DNA from: Ambrosia x helenae | Lineage: Eukaryota > Streptophyta > Magnoliopsida > Asterales > Asteraceae | Length of the DNA stretch: 64,000 nucleotides | Reading direction: 5' to 3' | Assembly: GCA_030844895.1 (NCBI GenBank) | Contig: CM061229.1 | Coordinates: 108,622,975-108,686,974 of the forward strand | In this document: piece after piece, positions 1 to 9,100 of the stretch | How positions within the stretch are numbered: the first letter of the stretch is position 1 | Layout of the letters: every line of letters begins with the position of its first letter | Made by a program: the position numbers and the translations under genes | Notes under the pieces: model-generated | Seen by the model: the letters and a program-made list of their open reading frames with translations, nothing else | Told to the model about the DNA's origin: nothing | Database searches by the model: none

Positions 1-408
1 AAGCTGAGATAATCTATGATGACTTTGGATTCACGTTTAGTTATTTACAGGGCATCGAATTTTCGATCTTCCTTTCCAGTTTGTAGGTTTTTTCTAGTTT
101 AGTTTGTTCATACTGTCTTAGTATGTTTCAGTTCTGCTAGTTGTAATAGTTTTTTTTTCCCTACCAGTTATAGAAAAACAGTTGGAACGTTTTGGGTATG
201 AGGCTATTACATAAATACCCTCACATGACTTTCACATTTTTGTATTTAATGAGCTAAATAGACGGTCGTTGATATATAGGTCCTAAATTGTAATTTATGG
301 TCAAACTGATTTATAAAGTTTGAAACCTGCAATGGGTTGTTACATACATAATGGTTGAAATCTGTAATTTAGTTGTAATATCAGACTGATGTTTACTGTT
401 AATTTCAG

Positions 409-1236
409 AACAAAAGAAGCAAAAAATTGCTGAAGTAAAAGCAGGAATTGATGAAGCTGAAGCTCTGGTATTGTTTTAGTTCATTACTTCATTATTGTTG
501 TTACCTAGTTCATCTGATGAACCTGTTATGGGCCGATTCAAACAATTATTGGTTTATTAATCCAGATACGGAAAATGGACGTTGAAGCAAGAAACTTGCC
601 ACCAAATGTAAAGGCTGTGCTCCTTGCCAAATTAAGAGAGTACAAATCTGATCTGAATAATTTGAAAAGTGAAATCAAACGAATTGCATCAACAAACTTA
701 AACCAAGCAGCTCGTGATGAATTATTGGAGTCAGGAATGGCTGACGCGGCTGCAGTATGATAATCAAGCTATACCCTTATAAAGTATTAGACATCAGCGA
801 TTTATACATATGTTTATAACCAACAAACGGTGAATGTGACAGGTGTCAGCAGATCAAAGAGGAAGATTATTGACATCAACCGAAAGATTAAACAAGTCAA
901 GTGACAGAGTGAGGGACAGCAGAAGGACCATGCTGGAGACCGAAGAACTTGGAGTTTCACTTCTTCAAGATCTTCATCAACAACGACAGTCTCTGTTGCA
1001 TGCCCATGGAACCGTATGATTATACACACTGCTAAGTCATGGTTTATTTCATAACTATGGGTAATAACTATGTTTTGATATTTCAGGTTCATGGAGTTGA
1101 TGAGAACATAGGCAGGAGTAAAAAGATTATGACAAACATGTCGAGAAGGATGAATCGAAACAAGTGGATAATCGGGTTCATGGTTACTATACTTATTGTT
1201 GCCATCATCTTGATCTTGTACTTCAAGTTGAAGTAG
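409..1236 (+). CDS. VTI1: VTI1-type Qb-SNARE (vesicle v-SNARE), 3' four exons
   Basis: Exons are 409-467, 566-754, 843-1013 and 1087-1236, each bounded by AG and GT. Joined, they keep one frame of about 188 residues. The first exon (roughly 30 residues by comparison with the usual ~220 aa family length) lies left of the window, so bases 1-408 read as intron. Seen in the sequence: an N-terminal helical-domain stretch (RKMDVEARNLPPNVK), a SNARE heptad region (STERLNKSSDRVRDSRRTM ... LGVSLLQDLHQQRQSLL), and a C-terminal tail anchor (WIIGFMVTILIVAIILILYF) ending in Lys. VTI1 proteins act in fusion of trans-Golgi, prevacuolar and vacuolar vesicles with Qa, Qc and R partners (family knowledge). The gene looks intact. 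The AT-rich 3' UTR starts at 1237. Which paralogue (VTI11, 12 or 13) cannot be told here. Confidence 0.93.
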
Positions 1237-1477
1237 CTGCTGAAAGCTGAGTTTGGTTTGTTTATTGATCTGTTTTCACTGCAAGCGTGTCATTTATTGT
1301 GGAAAAAGATGTTTTTGTTGCTTGAAATGTTGTCTGTCTGTGGTTGAAAAATAAGTTGTTTGGTGTGTGTTTTATTTGTTATTTATGTTGGTTGGTAACA
1401 ACTTGGTATCTATTGTATATTTGGATTAATGTTTGTTGCTGTTAATCTGTTATGATTACTGAACATCATGAAGTTGT

Positions 1478-1807
1478 ATCTTTTTTTTTATCGGCAAATA
1501 ACAAACTTTCATTACGGTATTTCTGATCAAGTCTACTTAATCAAGTTATTAATGGTAAGAAACTAGACCACAAGATATTACAATCACTAGTAAAACACCA
1601 TACTCCAATTTAAAAATTAGCCTTACATTATAAGGGTCCATTGAAATCTATCCAACTCTCCCATCTCACATTGTTGCTTTTCGTGCGGTTTTTAAACCAT
1701 AGGAACGACATAGCTTGAATCTCACCAAAAAGTTCATCAATGCTTGCCTTTTTTCTGGAAAAGATTAGTGCATTACGCGCCTTTCAAGTTATCCAACAAG
1801 CAACCAA
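1478..1807 (-). mobile_element. 5'-truncated LINE (L1-type) copy
   Basis: On the - strand, about 1620-1735 encodes a typical end of a plant L1 reverse transcriptase ORF (DELFGEIQAMSFLWFKNRTKSNNVRWESW), with stops on both sides. A poly-T run at 1481-1489 is the poly(A) tail on the - strand. Imperfect target-site duplications of about 13 bp (near 1465-1477 and 1808-1820, shared core aagttgt) flank the copy. It is dead and only about 330 bp remain. The exact ends are inferred from the flanking repeats. Confidence 0.7.
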
Positions 1808-2039
1808 ATCATAAAGTTGTTTCTAAACGCTTGAAAAGGTTACCAGTAAAAAAAAAAAGTTGCTTCAAAAGATTGATACGAAACGCAGTTGTTTTTATAT
1901 TGAAATTAGTTTATATAAATTGTTGATAAAGTTAAAAATATACCTTAAAATAAATTAAATATAATATTGTTAATGTTTTTAGTAACAAAGATAGTGAGAT
2001 TCAACAACTAATACATAAAAGGCTATAAAAAATAAAAAC

Positions 2040-2112
2040 GGGGATGTAGCTCAAATGGTAGAGCGCTCGCTTTGCATGCGAGAGGCACGGGGTTCGATCC
2101 CCCGCATCTCCA
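2040..2112 (+). tRNA. trnA-UGC: tRNA-Ala (anticodon UGC)
   Basis: 73 nt that fold as a cloverleaf. The acceptor stem GGGGATG pairs with CATCTCC and includes the G3:U70 wobble that marks alanine tRNAs. The anticodon loop TTTGCAT (2071-2077) carries TGC at 2073-2075, closed by CTCGC/GCGAG. The T-arm contains GGTTCGATCC (2091-2100), which is also the pol III B box; the A box is TAGCTCAAATGG (2047-2058). There is no encoded CCA or intron. A T-run after 2118 is a plausible pol III terminator. Confidence 0.96.
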
Positions 2113-2515
2113 CTTAATTTTTATTTTTTTGTAAAATAATATTCAAACTGATATTTAATTGTTAAAAAGATAAAAAATTCTCCACTCCTGGATAAAAAAA
2201 TGAATGATCCCAGAAGGAAATCACACATCAAATGTACCCCAATATTCCAACAAATCGTTGAGGTATGTAATCGCAAATCGACATTCTTGAGTTCGGTTAT
2301 AAGAGGAGGTTTGAAACGAAATTCAGAACAAATCCTCGTCAACAATCAACCACCAAGGACCCATGATGTATGTTTCATGTTATGTATTAAGATTTGCCCA
2401 AATGGTTAGATACTGGTCATAAGTAATTCCAACATAAAGATGAGTTCAAAAATCAAATACAAGTGGCCTTTATAAGTATGGCTATCAAAACTGTTTCAGT
2501 AGTGAGACATGTAAG

Positions 2516-2626
2516 CAGCCTCTCTATCCGCAAGGATAGGGGTAAGGTTTGCCTACATCTCACCGTCCCCAGACCTTACTCCTAGCATTGCTAATTGTGG
2601 GATTTACCGGATAAGGTTGTTGTTGT
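2516..2626 (+). mobile_element. Short RTE-type LINE 3'-end insertion with perfect TSD
   Basis: The segment carries the conserved plant RTE-LINE tail (GGGGTAAGGTTTGCCTACAT, then CCCCAGACC and a GTT-rich end). The same tail recurs at 20096-20170. It is flanked by an identical 15-bp direct repeat AGTGAGACATGTAAG at 2501-2515 and 2627-2641, a clean target-site duplication. The copy is heavily 5' truncated and lies about 370 bp beyond the stop codon of the SPX gene. Confidence 0.85.
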
Positions 2627-2641
2627 AGTGAGACATGTAAG

Positions 2642-2998
2642 TTTTCAGCTAGAACATGGTTGTTAAATAGCTTACCACAAAGAGTAATATAAATTAATAA
2701 TATTAATATCTAGTCCAAGTTTAAACCATCATTATTAAGAGTGAGCCACCTAATGAAATCATAAACAATGATTGAGAATACATTTTACAACTGTTTTTAG
2801 TTATTGTAACCCATATATCAATATCTCAAACATATAACCTTCAAAGTCATAGTCTTGTATAAAGACAAACACACATAATTGTACAAAATCATTGTTCTGA
2901 TATTCCAATGTTCCCACAAAAATATAATGCAAAAAACAAATTATATAAGTTGTCAAAAACCAAAACCGAAAATCTACTAGGATCTATTGATATGTTGA
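2642..2998. other. AT-rich 3' flank of the SPX gene
   Basis: No ORF or repeat is recognised. On the - strand this is where the 3' UTR and polyadenylation of the SPX gene should lie. Confidence 0.5.
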
Positions 2999-5900
2999 TC
3001 ATCCTGATCCCGCTTTCGTCTCGTCATGTAAAGAAGATGATGAGTTCGTAGGTGAGTCTCCGTTAGTTATAGCACCCGTGTCAATGTCCTGGTTGCCGAA
3101 AATAGATGCAAACGAAAGCGGATTTGACGTTGAACTTTCCTTTTTTAAACCCTTTATTGTTCTCATTGCATCTATTGTTCTTCTATATACATCTGAAGTT
3201 TCTACCTCAACTGATGTGGTTACTGTATTTTCGGCATCATCCGGTTTGCCAGATGATTCCACTACTTCAGCTTCTAAAGGGAAAAGGAGTTCAAGATTTT
3301 CCTCACATTCATGGACCAATCTAGTAAGTGGTTCGGTTGTGAAAAAGGGTTGGCGAAGGGTAAGTTGCGTGAAATGTACGCGTAATAATCCTCCGGTCCG
3401 TTTGTCATACTTCTTCAAAATTTTGATAATCCCTAATCAGTATAAGCAAGGGACACAAGATTACAAGCAGTGGCAGATCCAGGAATTTTAGAGTATTGTT
3501 TGTCTTTTTGAACAAAAAAAGGTTAGCGCGTGCACGTGCATACATAATCTTGGGGTACAGGTCCAACTCTGGACTTAAAAGGTCAATCGGCATGTTTCAT
3601 CTCTACGAATCAAATGGGTTAAAAAAATTGCTTTAAGAAAACGGGATCAAAAGTTGCCCAATGTGTAATCTTAATGCATGAAAACTACTAAGCTTGTTTT
3701 CGTGTTACAGATCACAGACACGTACAAAAGATTACACATTTTTGACCGTTAGCCAACCTGGCTGACCCGTCCATTTTACCAACTCCGTTCAGACGTCAGA
3801 ACAATATTTTATAAAGGACAACTGGCATTCTTGTAATGTTTAAGGAAGCTGTAGCTTTTAAATTATTGGACTAAAAATATATCTTGAAGTTGAACTGTGG
3901 TACCTGCAAAATTTAAGGAGCTATAGTTTTTGAGAAGCACCATCTCGCCATGGATTGTGACAAATTCTTTGCGTATCGCCATCATCTCATCACTGAATTC
4001 ACTTTCTGATGAAAAGTTACCATCTTTCCAGCTTTTCTCCTTCACTCTCTCAATTCTTTCCTTTAACTCCTGATTAAATTAAGGAGATAAGAAACAAACT
4101 TGATGCAGCAGAGTGATTTTCAATATGCTAATTGTTTAGAAGTTCAAATTACACGAGACAACAATAAAATTTTTTTAGAACCAATTTGTATTTTATATTT
4201 TAAACCAAGGTTGCAAAAGGCGCTAGGCGGGCGCCAAGCGGTGAGGTCCAGCCTAGGGACTGGTCGGGACTAGGCGAAAATTAGGCGGAATTAGGCGTTT
4301 TGGTGTTTTTTGAAAATATGTTAACATATATACACATAATACTTAGAAATACATAGATATATACACATAATACTAAAAAATACTTAGAAATACATAGAAA
4401 TTTAATAAAAAAAAAAAAAAAATCACCGCCTAGGCCCGCCTAATGGCCAAAACGCCTAGATCTCCGACTAGGGCCTAATTCCGATTTTCTTCACCGCCTA
4501 GCGCCTAGGCGGCCGCCTAGGCCGATTTTTGCAACAGTGTTTTAAACAATAAATTAACAATTACAACATGAAACAAGCCAGCTAGAAAAACAACATCCAA
4601 TTTAGCTCAACATATGCATCAAATACAGATAAAATTCAGTTTCTGAAGGATCGGTAAAAGAAATTGATTATCATCAAGATTCAAGACAACTACGATTTTG
4701 ATTAGTTTGTAGGTCGATGACAGTTATGTATGATTGTATTCATTCTTCAAGGAAAACCAGTTAACCCAAAGAATACCAAAACGAAAACCAGTTTGAGGAG
4801 GTTAAATGATCAGCATCACAATTCACAAGTTACATCTCGTGATGTGCAAAACAATTTCCATATCCTTGAAGTTGTCACACATAATAGCTTTAGCATAAAG
4901 GCATCACCTTTAATTAATAAACCATGTATCCAGCAATGTAACTAACATATAGATGAGTATCACAAGATGCAAACACTTATTATTCCATAGGGTCGTAGCA
5001 GCATACAGAGAATGGAAAATCATATCATCATAGTCCCTGCCTCCTAGTGACCTAGTCCCAGAAGCAAACGCGAACTATTTCACCGCCCTCATCTACTTTA
5101 GTACTTTGCCAGAGTGTAATTATGCCAAACATTCACTTCTATGTTGTCAAAAGCGCACAAGGCATGCACCTAGGCACAGAAGCGTAGTGCAGCATATGCG
5201 CCTTGTCTGAAAAGGCGCATTCTCAGGCCAAATTCCGGCCAACAATCACCTAAACAGGTCTAAACTAGCCCTAAACAAGCCTAGAATCAACCTTAAACAG
5301 CTTAAACAAGCCTAAAACATGTCTAAGCCCCTCAAACTGGTTTTTCATACTATGCGCCTAGCTTTTAAGCACCTGCGGGTGAGGCCTATGTGCCTTTGAC
5401 AGCATAGATCCACTTCTTATATTATCTTGTTCAACATCAGGTTCACAAAATATTATTTTTTCTACTTTTAAGAACAACTTTGCAGTCAATTTGCATTTGT
5501 TCCTTCATGCAGTATTTGGGGCATGGAGTTCAAGAACGGAAACTCAAGCTCAAAACACGAGCAGTTGCTTTACATTTGAAGCTTCAAAGCACAAAAACAG
5601 GCGCCACATTCATCCTCCATACAGCGCCTTGGGGAAATCCAAAAGACCCATTTTTTGAACTTTTCTGGGTATTTTTTTTGGTCTGAGGCGCATGCCTCAT
5701 GCACCAATGTGTTTTATGCAGCAACATGTTGTGCCTTGGGTGTTTTGGCTTGAACATGTAAAGTAAAATCATAATAAAACCTTATTGTAGCTATGTTTTG
5801 AGTAGGGGAAGCTAAAAAACTATGGGATATGTAAAAAATATATGATTGTCTTGCGCCTCAGGTACGAAAAGCCAAACGCTTTTTGCGCTTTGGTTTTAGA

Positions 5901-6083
5901 CGCTTTAATGCGTTTAAAACCAAGGATAATCCTCACTAGTATACATTCTTCATCATGCCAGTTGTTGTATTATGAATCTAGAAGCTAGCAGTTAATTGTT
6001 TCAGTTTCATATAGATATAAATTTGTATGATAAAGTAACAAATAATTAACAGTACAGTAACTCTAATAAGATAAACAAAACAA

Positions 6084-6164
<81 letters not shown>

Positions 6165-6471
6165 CCTTAAAACGGATAACGAATTCTTCCTCCATATCAA
6201 CATAAAAATCATTAAACTTGTCAATTTCGTCTTCAAGAACCCTAACAAAGCAGTCCTGGAGATGGGCCAAGTGGGGTGGCAGGGGAGGGAAGTTCCGATC
6301 AACGGCAGGCGGAGGATTAGGGTGATGATGTTCACCAATAATAATATTATTATTATTATTAATAGGGATGTGTTTAAGGAAGCTCTTGAGGAGTTTGTAA
6401 GAGAGGTATTTGTCCCTCCATTCAGGTAGGGTTTGCTCCAGATGTATACCCAATTCTTTACCGAATTTCAT
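2999..6471 (-). CDS. SPX: SPX-domain protein (SPX1/SPX2-like phosphate sensor)
   Basis: Three exons on the - strand: 6471-6166, 4069-3904 and 3432-2999, with GT-AG introns of about 2.1 kb and 0.47 kb, giving about 301 aa. Exon 1 starts MKFGKELG and holds the SPX helices (EQTLPEWRDKYLSYKLLK) with the lysine-rich inositol-pyrophosphate pocket. Exon 2 carries LLKNYSSLNFAG, and exon 3 opens with the second lysine cluster KILKKYDKRTG and PFFTTEPLTRLVHECE. The acidic/Ser-rich C-terminus has no EXS, RING or MFS domain, so this is the stand-alone SPX class. In those proteins, inositol-pyrophosphate-bound SPX sequesters PHR transcription factors when phosphate is sufficient (family knowledge). A P1BS site at 6702-6709 fits induction by PHR1. 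Intron 1 carries two MITEs, and a 76-bp AAT repeat touches its donor. Paralogue identity is unresolved. Confidence 0.92.
4206..4539. mobile_element. hAT-like MITE in SPX intron 1
   Basis: A 334-bp GC-rich element in an AT-rich intron. Its left end CAAGGTTGCAAAAGGCGCTA is the inverted match of the right end, which reads CACTGTTGCAAAAATCGGCC on the other strand. An exact 8-bp duplication TTTTAAAC flanks it (4198-4205, 4540-4547), the hAT target length. It is internally rich in CGCCTAGG-type inverted motifs and has no coding capacity. It includes microsatellite-like repeats of ATACTTAGAAATACATAG. Confidence 0.85.
5139..5407. mobile_element. Second hAT-like MITE in SPX intron 1
   Basis: The left end CTATGTTGTCAAAAGCGCA and right end TGCCTTTGACAGCATAG form an inverted pair. 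Flanks ATTCACTT (5131-5138) and ATCCACTT (5408-5415) match at 7 of 8 positions, as expected for a worn hAT duplication. The interior repeats CCTAAACAAGCCTA-like units. A diverged relative lies at about 25490-25763. It contains a GCATATGC at 5192-5199. Confidence 0.72.
5416..6084. other. Remainder of SPX intron 1, repeat-derived
   Basis: The block at about 5585-5930 has dispersed GGCGC, GCGCCT and AAGCG motifs and a terminal palindrome-like pair (GGTTTTAGACGC / GCGTTTAAAACC at about 5892-5922). This suggests another decayed MITE, but no clear target duplication was found. Confidence 0.4.
6085..6160. repeat. (AAT)n microsatellite at the SPX intron 1 donor
   Basis: About 25 uninterrupted AAT units. 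On the coding strand the exon ends at 6166 and the intron begins GTTTTTT, running straight into (ATT)n. Confidence 0.97.
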
Positions 6472-6614
6472 TAATTGATTGATTGACTGAATACTTGTTA
6501 CACAGACATGATAAAGAAGAAGATTAGAAGAAGATGATGATGATGATGGTGGTGTATGTATGTGGGTTGATGGTTTTTCAGAGACCTGTGGGCATTTACA
6601 GGTGGTATTGGATT

Positions 6615-6650
6615 GGAATAGGAATAGGAATAGGAATAGGAATCGGAATC
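6615..6650. repeat. GGAATA hexamer tandem repeat
   Basis: About six head-to-tail copies of GGAATA with drift to GGAATC, located 145-180 bp upstream of the SPX start codon. Confidence 0.9.
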
Positions 6651-6701
6651 CGAAACAAAGAATAGGAATGAGAAGCTTTAAAGTGGTCGTAATGGGTGTC
6701 G

Positions 6702-6709
6702 GAATATTC
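6702..6709. promoter_or_regulatory. P1BS element (PHR1-binding site) upstream of SPX
   Basis: GAATATTC matches GNATATNC, the site bound by PHR1-type MYB-CC factors. It lies 231 bp upstream of the SPX ATG (6471, - strand). Such sites are characteristic of SPX1-type promoters (established knowledge). A single 8-mer could be chance; the location is the main argument. Confidence 0.7.
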
Positions 6710-7122
6710 TTCCTTTTCGAGTATAGGCAAAATGCTTTTCTTCTGCTCTTTTGTCAACCCTGGGCACTAGTGGTTCGGCCACCGCAGCCGATGGTTACAT
6801 CATCGTCACCCATCAGCTACGGTTAAAAGTTTCACCGATCGGCTACATCTAACCGATCGACTACCGTTGTTTTTTATTATTATTTATGTGTTTTTAACGT
6901 GGTAAGGTGGGTTTAGTCGGGGCTCGGCAACGTAGCCGGGAGTGCCCCAACCACCCTAAGACTACACATACACGGTGTTGTCAAGGAGTGAAGAAGACAT
7001 GAAACGACATTTGACAGCCACGTTAACTCTAGAAAACCATGGGTTGGTGGTGGTGTGGATATGTTTTTTAAATAACTAAAATAAAAAAAGTCAAACAACC
7101 AATAAAAAAAATCATTCATAAC

Positions 7123-7621
7123 TAGGGGTGCAAACGAGCCGAGCCGAGCCCGAGCTCGACCAGGCTCGAACTCGAGCTCGATTAAGTTATAAAAGCTCGA
7201 GCTCGAGCTCGGCTCGATTCGAGCTTTGTTTTCAAAGCTCGAGCTTGGCTCGTTTGTAATTTCTCAAGCTCGAGCTCGGCTCGGGCTCGGCTCGTTTAGT
7301 ATTTATTAGTTAATATGTTAAATAAAAATAATATAATAATAGTTCATTTAGGCTCGTGAGCTCGATAAGTGAAGCTCGAGCTCGGGGCTCGTTTACTAAG
7401 CAACTTTAAATGAATGCTAAATATTATTAAATATTCAAAAAACTAATATTATACTAGGCTCGATAAGGCTCGACGAGCCTAACGAGTTTCACATCCTAGG
7501 CTCGAGCTCGAGCTCGATAAATAAACGAGCTTTGTTTTAGGCTCAAGCTCGGCTCGTTTCAAGCTTTTTGCCGAGCCGAGCTCGAGTAGCTCGCGAGCTG
7601 CTCGGCTCGTTTGCACCCCTA
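7123..7621. mobile_element. hAT-like MITE (GGGGTGCAAACGAGCC type)
   Basis: A 499-bp element with terminal inverted repeats TAGGGGTGCAAACGAGCCGA / GGCTCGTTTGCACCCCTA and an exact 8-bp target duplication TTCATAAC (7115-7122, 7622-7629). The interior is almost wholly built of overlapping GAGCTCGAGCTCG motifs on both strands. It is non-coding. Confidence 0.92.
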
Positions 7622-7701
7622 TTCATAACCCAAGAACTAACCACAATCTTTCACCTTACCCTTACTTTTTACCTCAGGCCCGTGAAAAATCTCCACCAAC
7701 C

Positions 7702-7962
7702 TACATCACACCACCTTCCACGCCATTATGGAGTAGAGTGTTTTCTGAATTTGAAGAAATTCCCGGCGGTGAAATAGACCGCACGATAGAAGATATCAAA
7801 GAAAAATTTAACGATGTCAAAGAGGAGTGCAAGATCTTCGAAGGGTTCTTCAAGTCCAACAAAGAGGACTCGCCAAATGAGTCCGAAAAAGGGCTAATTG
7901 ATCTGGCAAAGATCGACTACAACTTTGACTATAATGAATACTTCGAGTATGTTTCGGCGTAG
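7702..7962 (+). pseudogene. Truncated SANT/trihelix-like gene fragment
   Basis: The open frame ends at 7962 and lacks an ATG at its natural start; the 5' half is missing right next to the MITE at 7621. The residues WSRVFSEFEE...RTIEDIKEKFNDVKEE align by eye with WPLVLNEFKV...RSTESLNRKWTDMQIK of the intact neighbour at 8366-8728, and CKIFEGFF aligns with CRHFEGFY. It is therefore a family member that lost its N-terminal helix. Function is unknown. Confidence 0.6.
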
Positions 7963-8259
7963 CAGTTGCTACGTCCGAATTATATTTAAGTTTCAGTTAA
8001 ATTAAGTTTATGTATTGTTTTCTTTTATTTCTATTGTAATTTCGTATTTTATAATATAAGTTAATGTTTTAATTATATAATGGTTTATTTCATTTAAATT
8101 TATAAAATAATTAATAGTGGGATATGTTTAAATTTTGCAAAATACGGTTGAATAATTAACATTAATGTGCACGGGAGAAGTTTATACCTTTTGACCCCAC
8201 CGTTTGTAATTAATAAACGGTTGACCCTTGGGTTGACAACCATTTGTCAAAACCGTCCC

Positions 8260-8267
8260 TATATAAG
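8260..8267 (+). promoter_or_regulatory. TATA box of the 8366 gene
   Basis: TATATAAG stands 106 bp before the ATG in an otherwise open upstream region. The preceding 120 bp holds several ACCGTT/AACGGT cores. Confidence 0.6.
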
Positions 8268-8365
8268 GAGCAACTGACGGTTGACAACCACCCACCGTTC
8301 TTCCACCGTTCAAAAACGTTCTCTCATACAAACCATTTGTCAAACCGTTTAACTCAAAAACAACA

Positions 8366-8728
8366 ATGACACATTGGAACGAGGAAGAAGAAATAGCGTT
8401 ATGTACTGCGTGGATAGAAGTTAGGCAGAACCAGCCACGTCGAGGGTCCATTTGGCCCCTCGTGCTCAACGAGTTCAAAGTTTTGGTTGGAGGTTCCAAC
8501 CGGTCAACCGAGTCTCTCAACCGAAAGTGGACGGACATGCAAATCAAGTGCCGTCACTTCGAGGGGTTCTACCAGACGGTTGCCCGTCAACTCCCACCAA
8601 CCACACCCGACCATGAAAAGGTTGAACACGCGAAGTTAGATCACGAGTTTTCAGGCCGCCCACCCTTTCCACATCTGTCGACGTGGCAGATGATCCGTGA
8701 AGTCCCTGGGGTGTTAGATTATGTTTAA
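8366..8728 (+). CDS. Small intronless SANT/MYB-like (trihelix-type) protein
   Basis: An intact 120-aa ORF starting at an ATG in good context (acaacaATGac), with a TATA box 106 bp upstream. The N-terminus MTHWNEEEEIALCTAWIEV and the spaced aromatic residues (W4, W16, W at IWPLVLNEF, W at LNRKWTDMQIKC) give the three-helix SANT/trihelix pattern. It ends soon after the domain, with no transposase or catalytic part. Similar short proteins are abundant in some plant genomes and may derive from the MYB-like partner of PIF/Harbinger transposons (inference). Two relatives lie in the window (7702-7962, 28326-28679). It could be a real small DNA-binding protein or a TE remnant. Confidence 0.6.
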   Translation: MTHWNEEEEIALCTAWIEVRQNQPRRGSIWPLVLNEFKVLVGGSNRSTESLNRKWTDMQIKCRHFEGFYQTVARQLPPTTPDHEKVEHAKLDHEFSGRPPFPHLSTWQMIREVPGVLDYV

Positions 8729-8761
8729 TAATGTTTTTTTTATGTTCTATTGTAATTTTTT

Positions 8762-9100
8762 TAGTGATGAAGAGGATGATACTGACTCACATATCACAAT
8801 TGATGGCCGACTGGTCCTGAAGACATCGAATTTCAAATATTTATGATCATATGTCCAAAATGATGGAGATATTGATAGAGATGTAGCCCACCGTATCTAG
8901 GCCGGCTGGTGTAGATGGAAGGCACCCACTGGGGTATTGTGCGACAGGAGGTTCCCAACTAAATTAAAGGGAAAATTTTAATAGTTGCAGTTAGGCCTGC
9001 TATGCTGTATGGGACGGAATGTTGGGCCATCAAGAAGACTCAAGCACGCAAGATGGAAGTAGCTGAAATGAGGATGCTCAGGTGGATGTGTGGGTACACA
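8762..9100 (+). mobile_element. RTE-type LINE reverse transcriptase remnant, left part
   Basis: A degenerate frame shows the C-terminal RT region (DGDIDRDVAHRI, then AVRPAMLYGTECWAIKKTQ and EMRMLRWMCGYT), with stops. The frame breaks off at TACACA and resumes at 19361 (RLYRIKNELVRERLG), so the 9101-19355 retrotransposon inserted into this LINE. Confidence 0.85.

Noticed and set aside
6046..6165. Poly-tyrosine / poly-isoleucine frames on the - strand
   Set aside because: They are the (AAT)n microsatellite translated past the SPX exon 1 donor.
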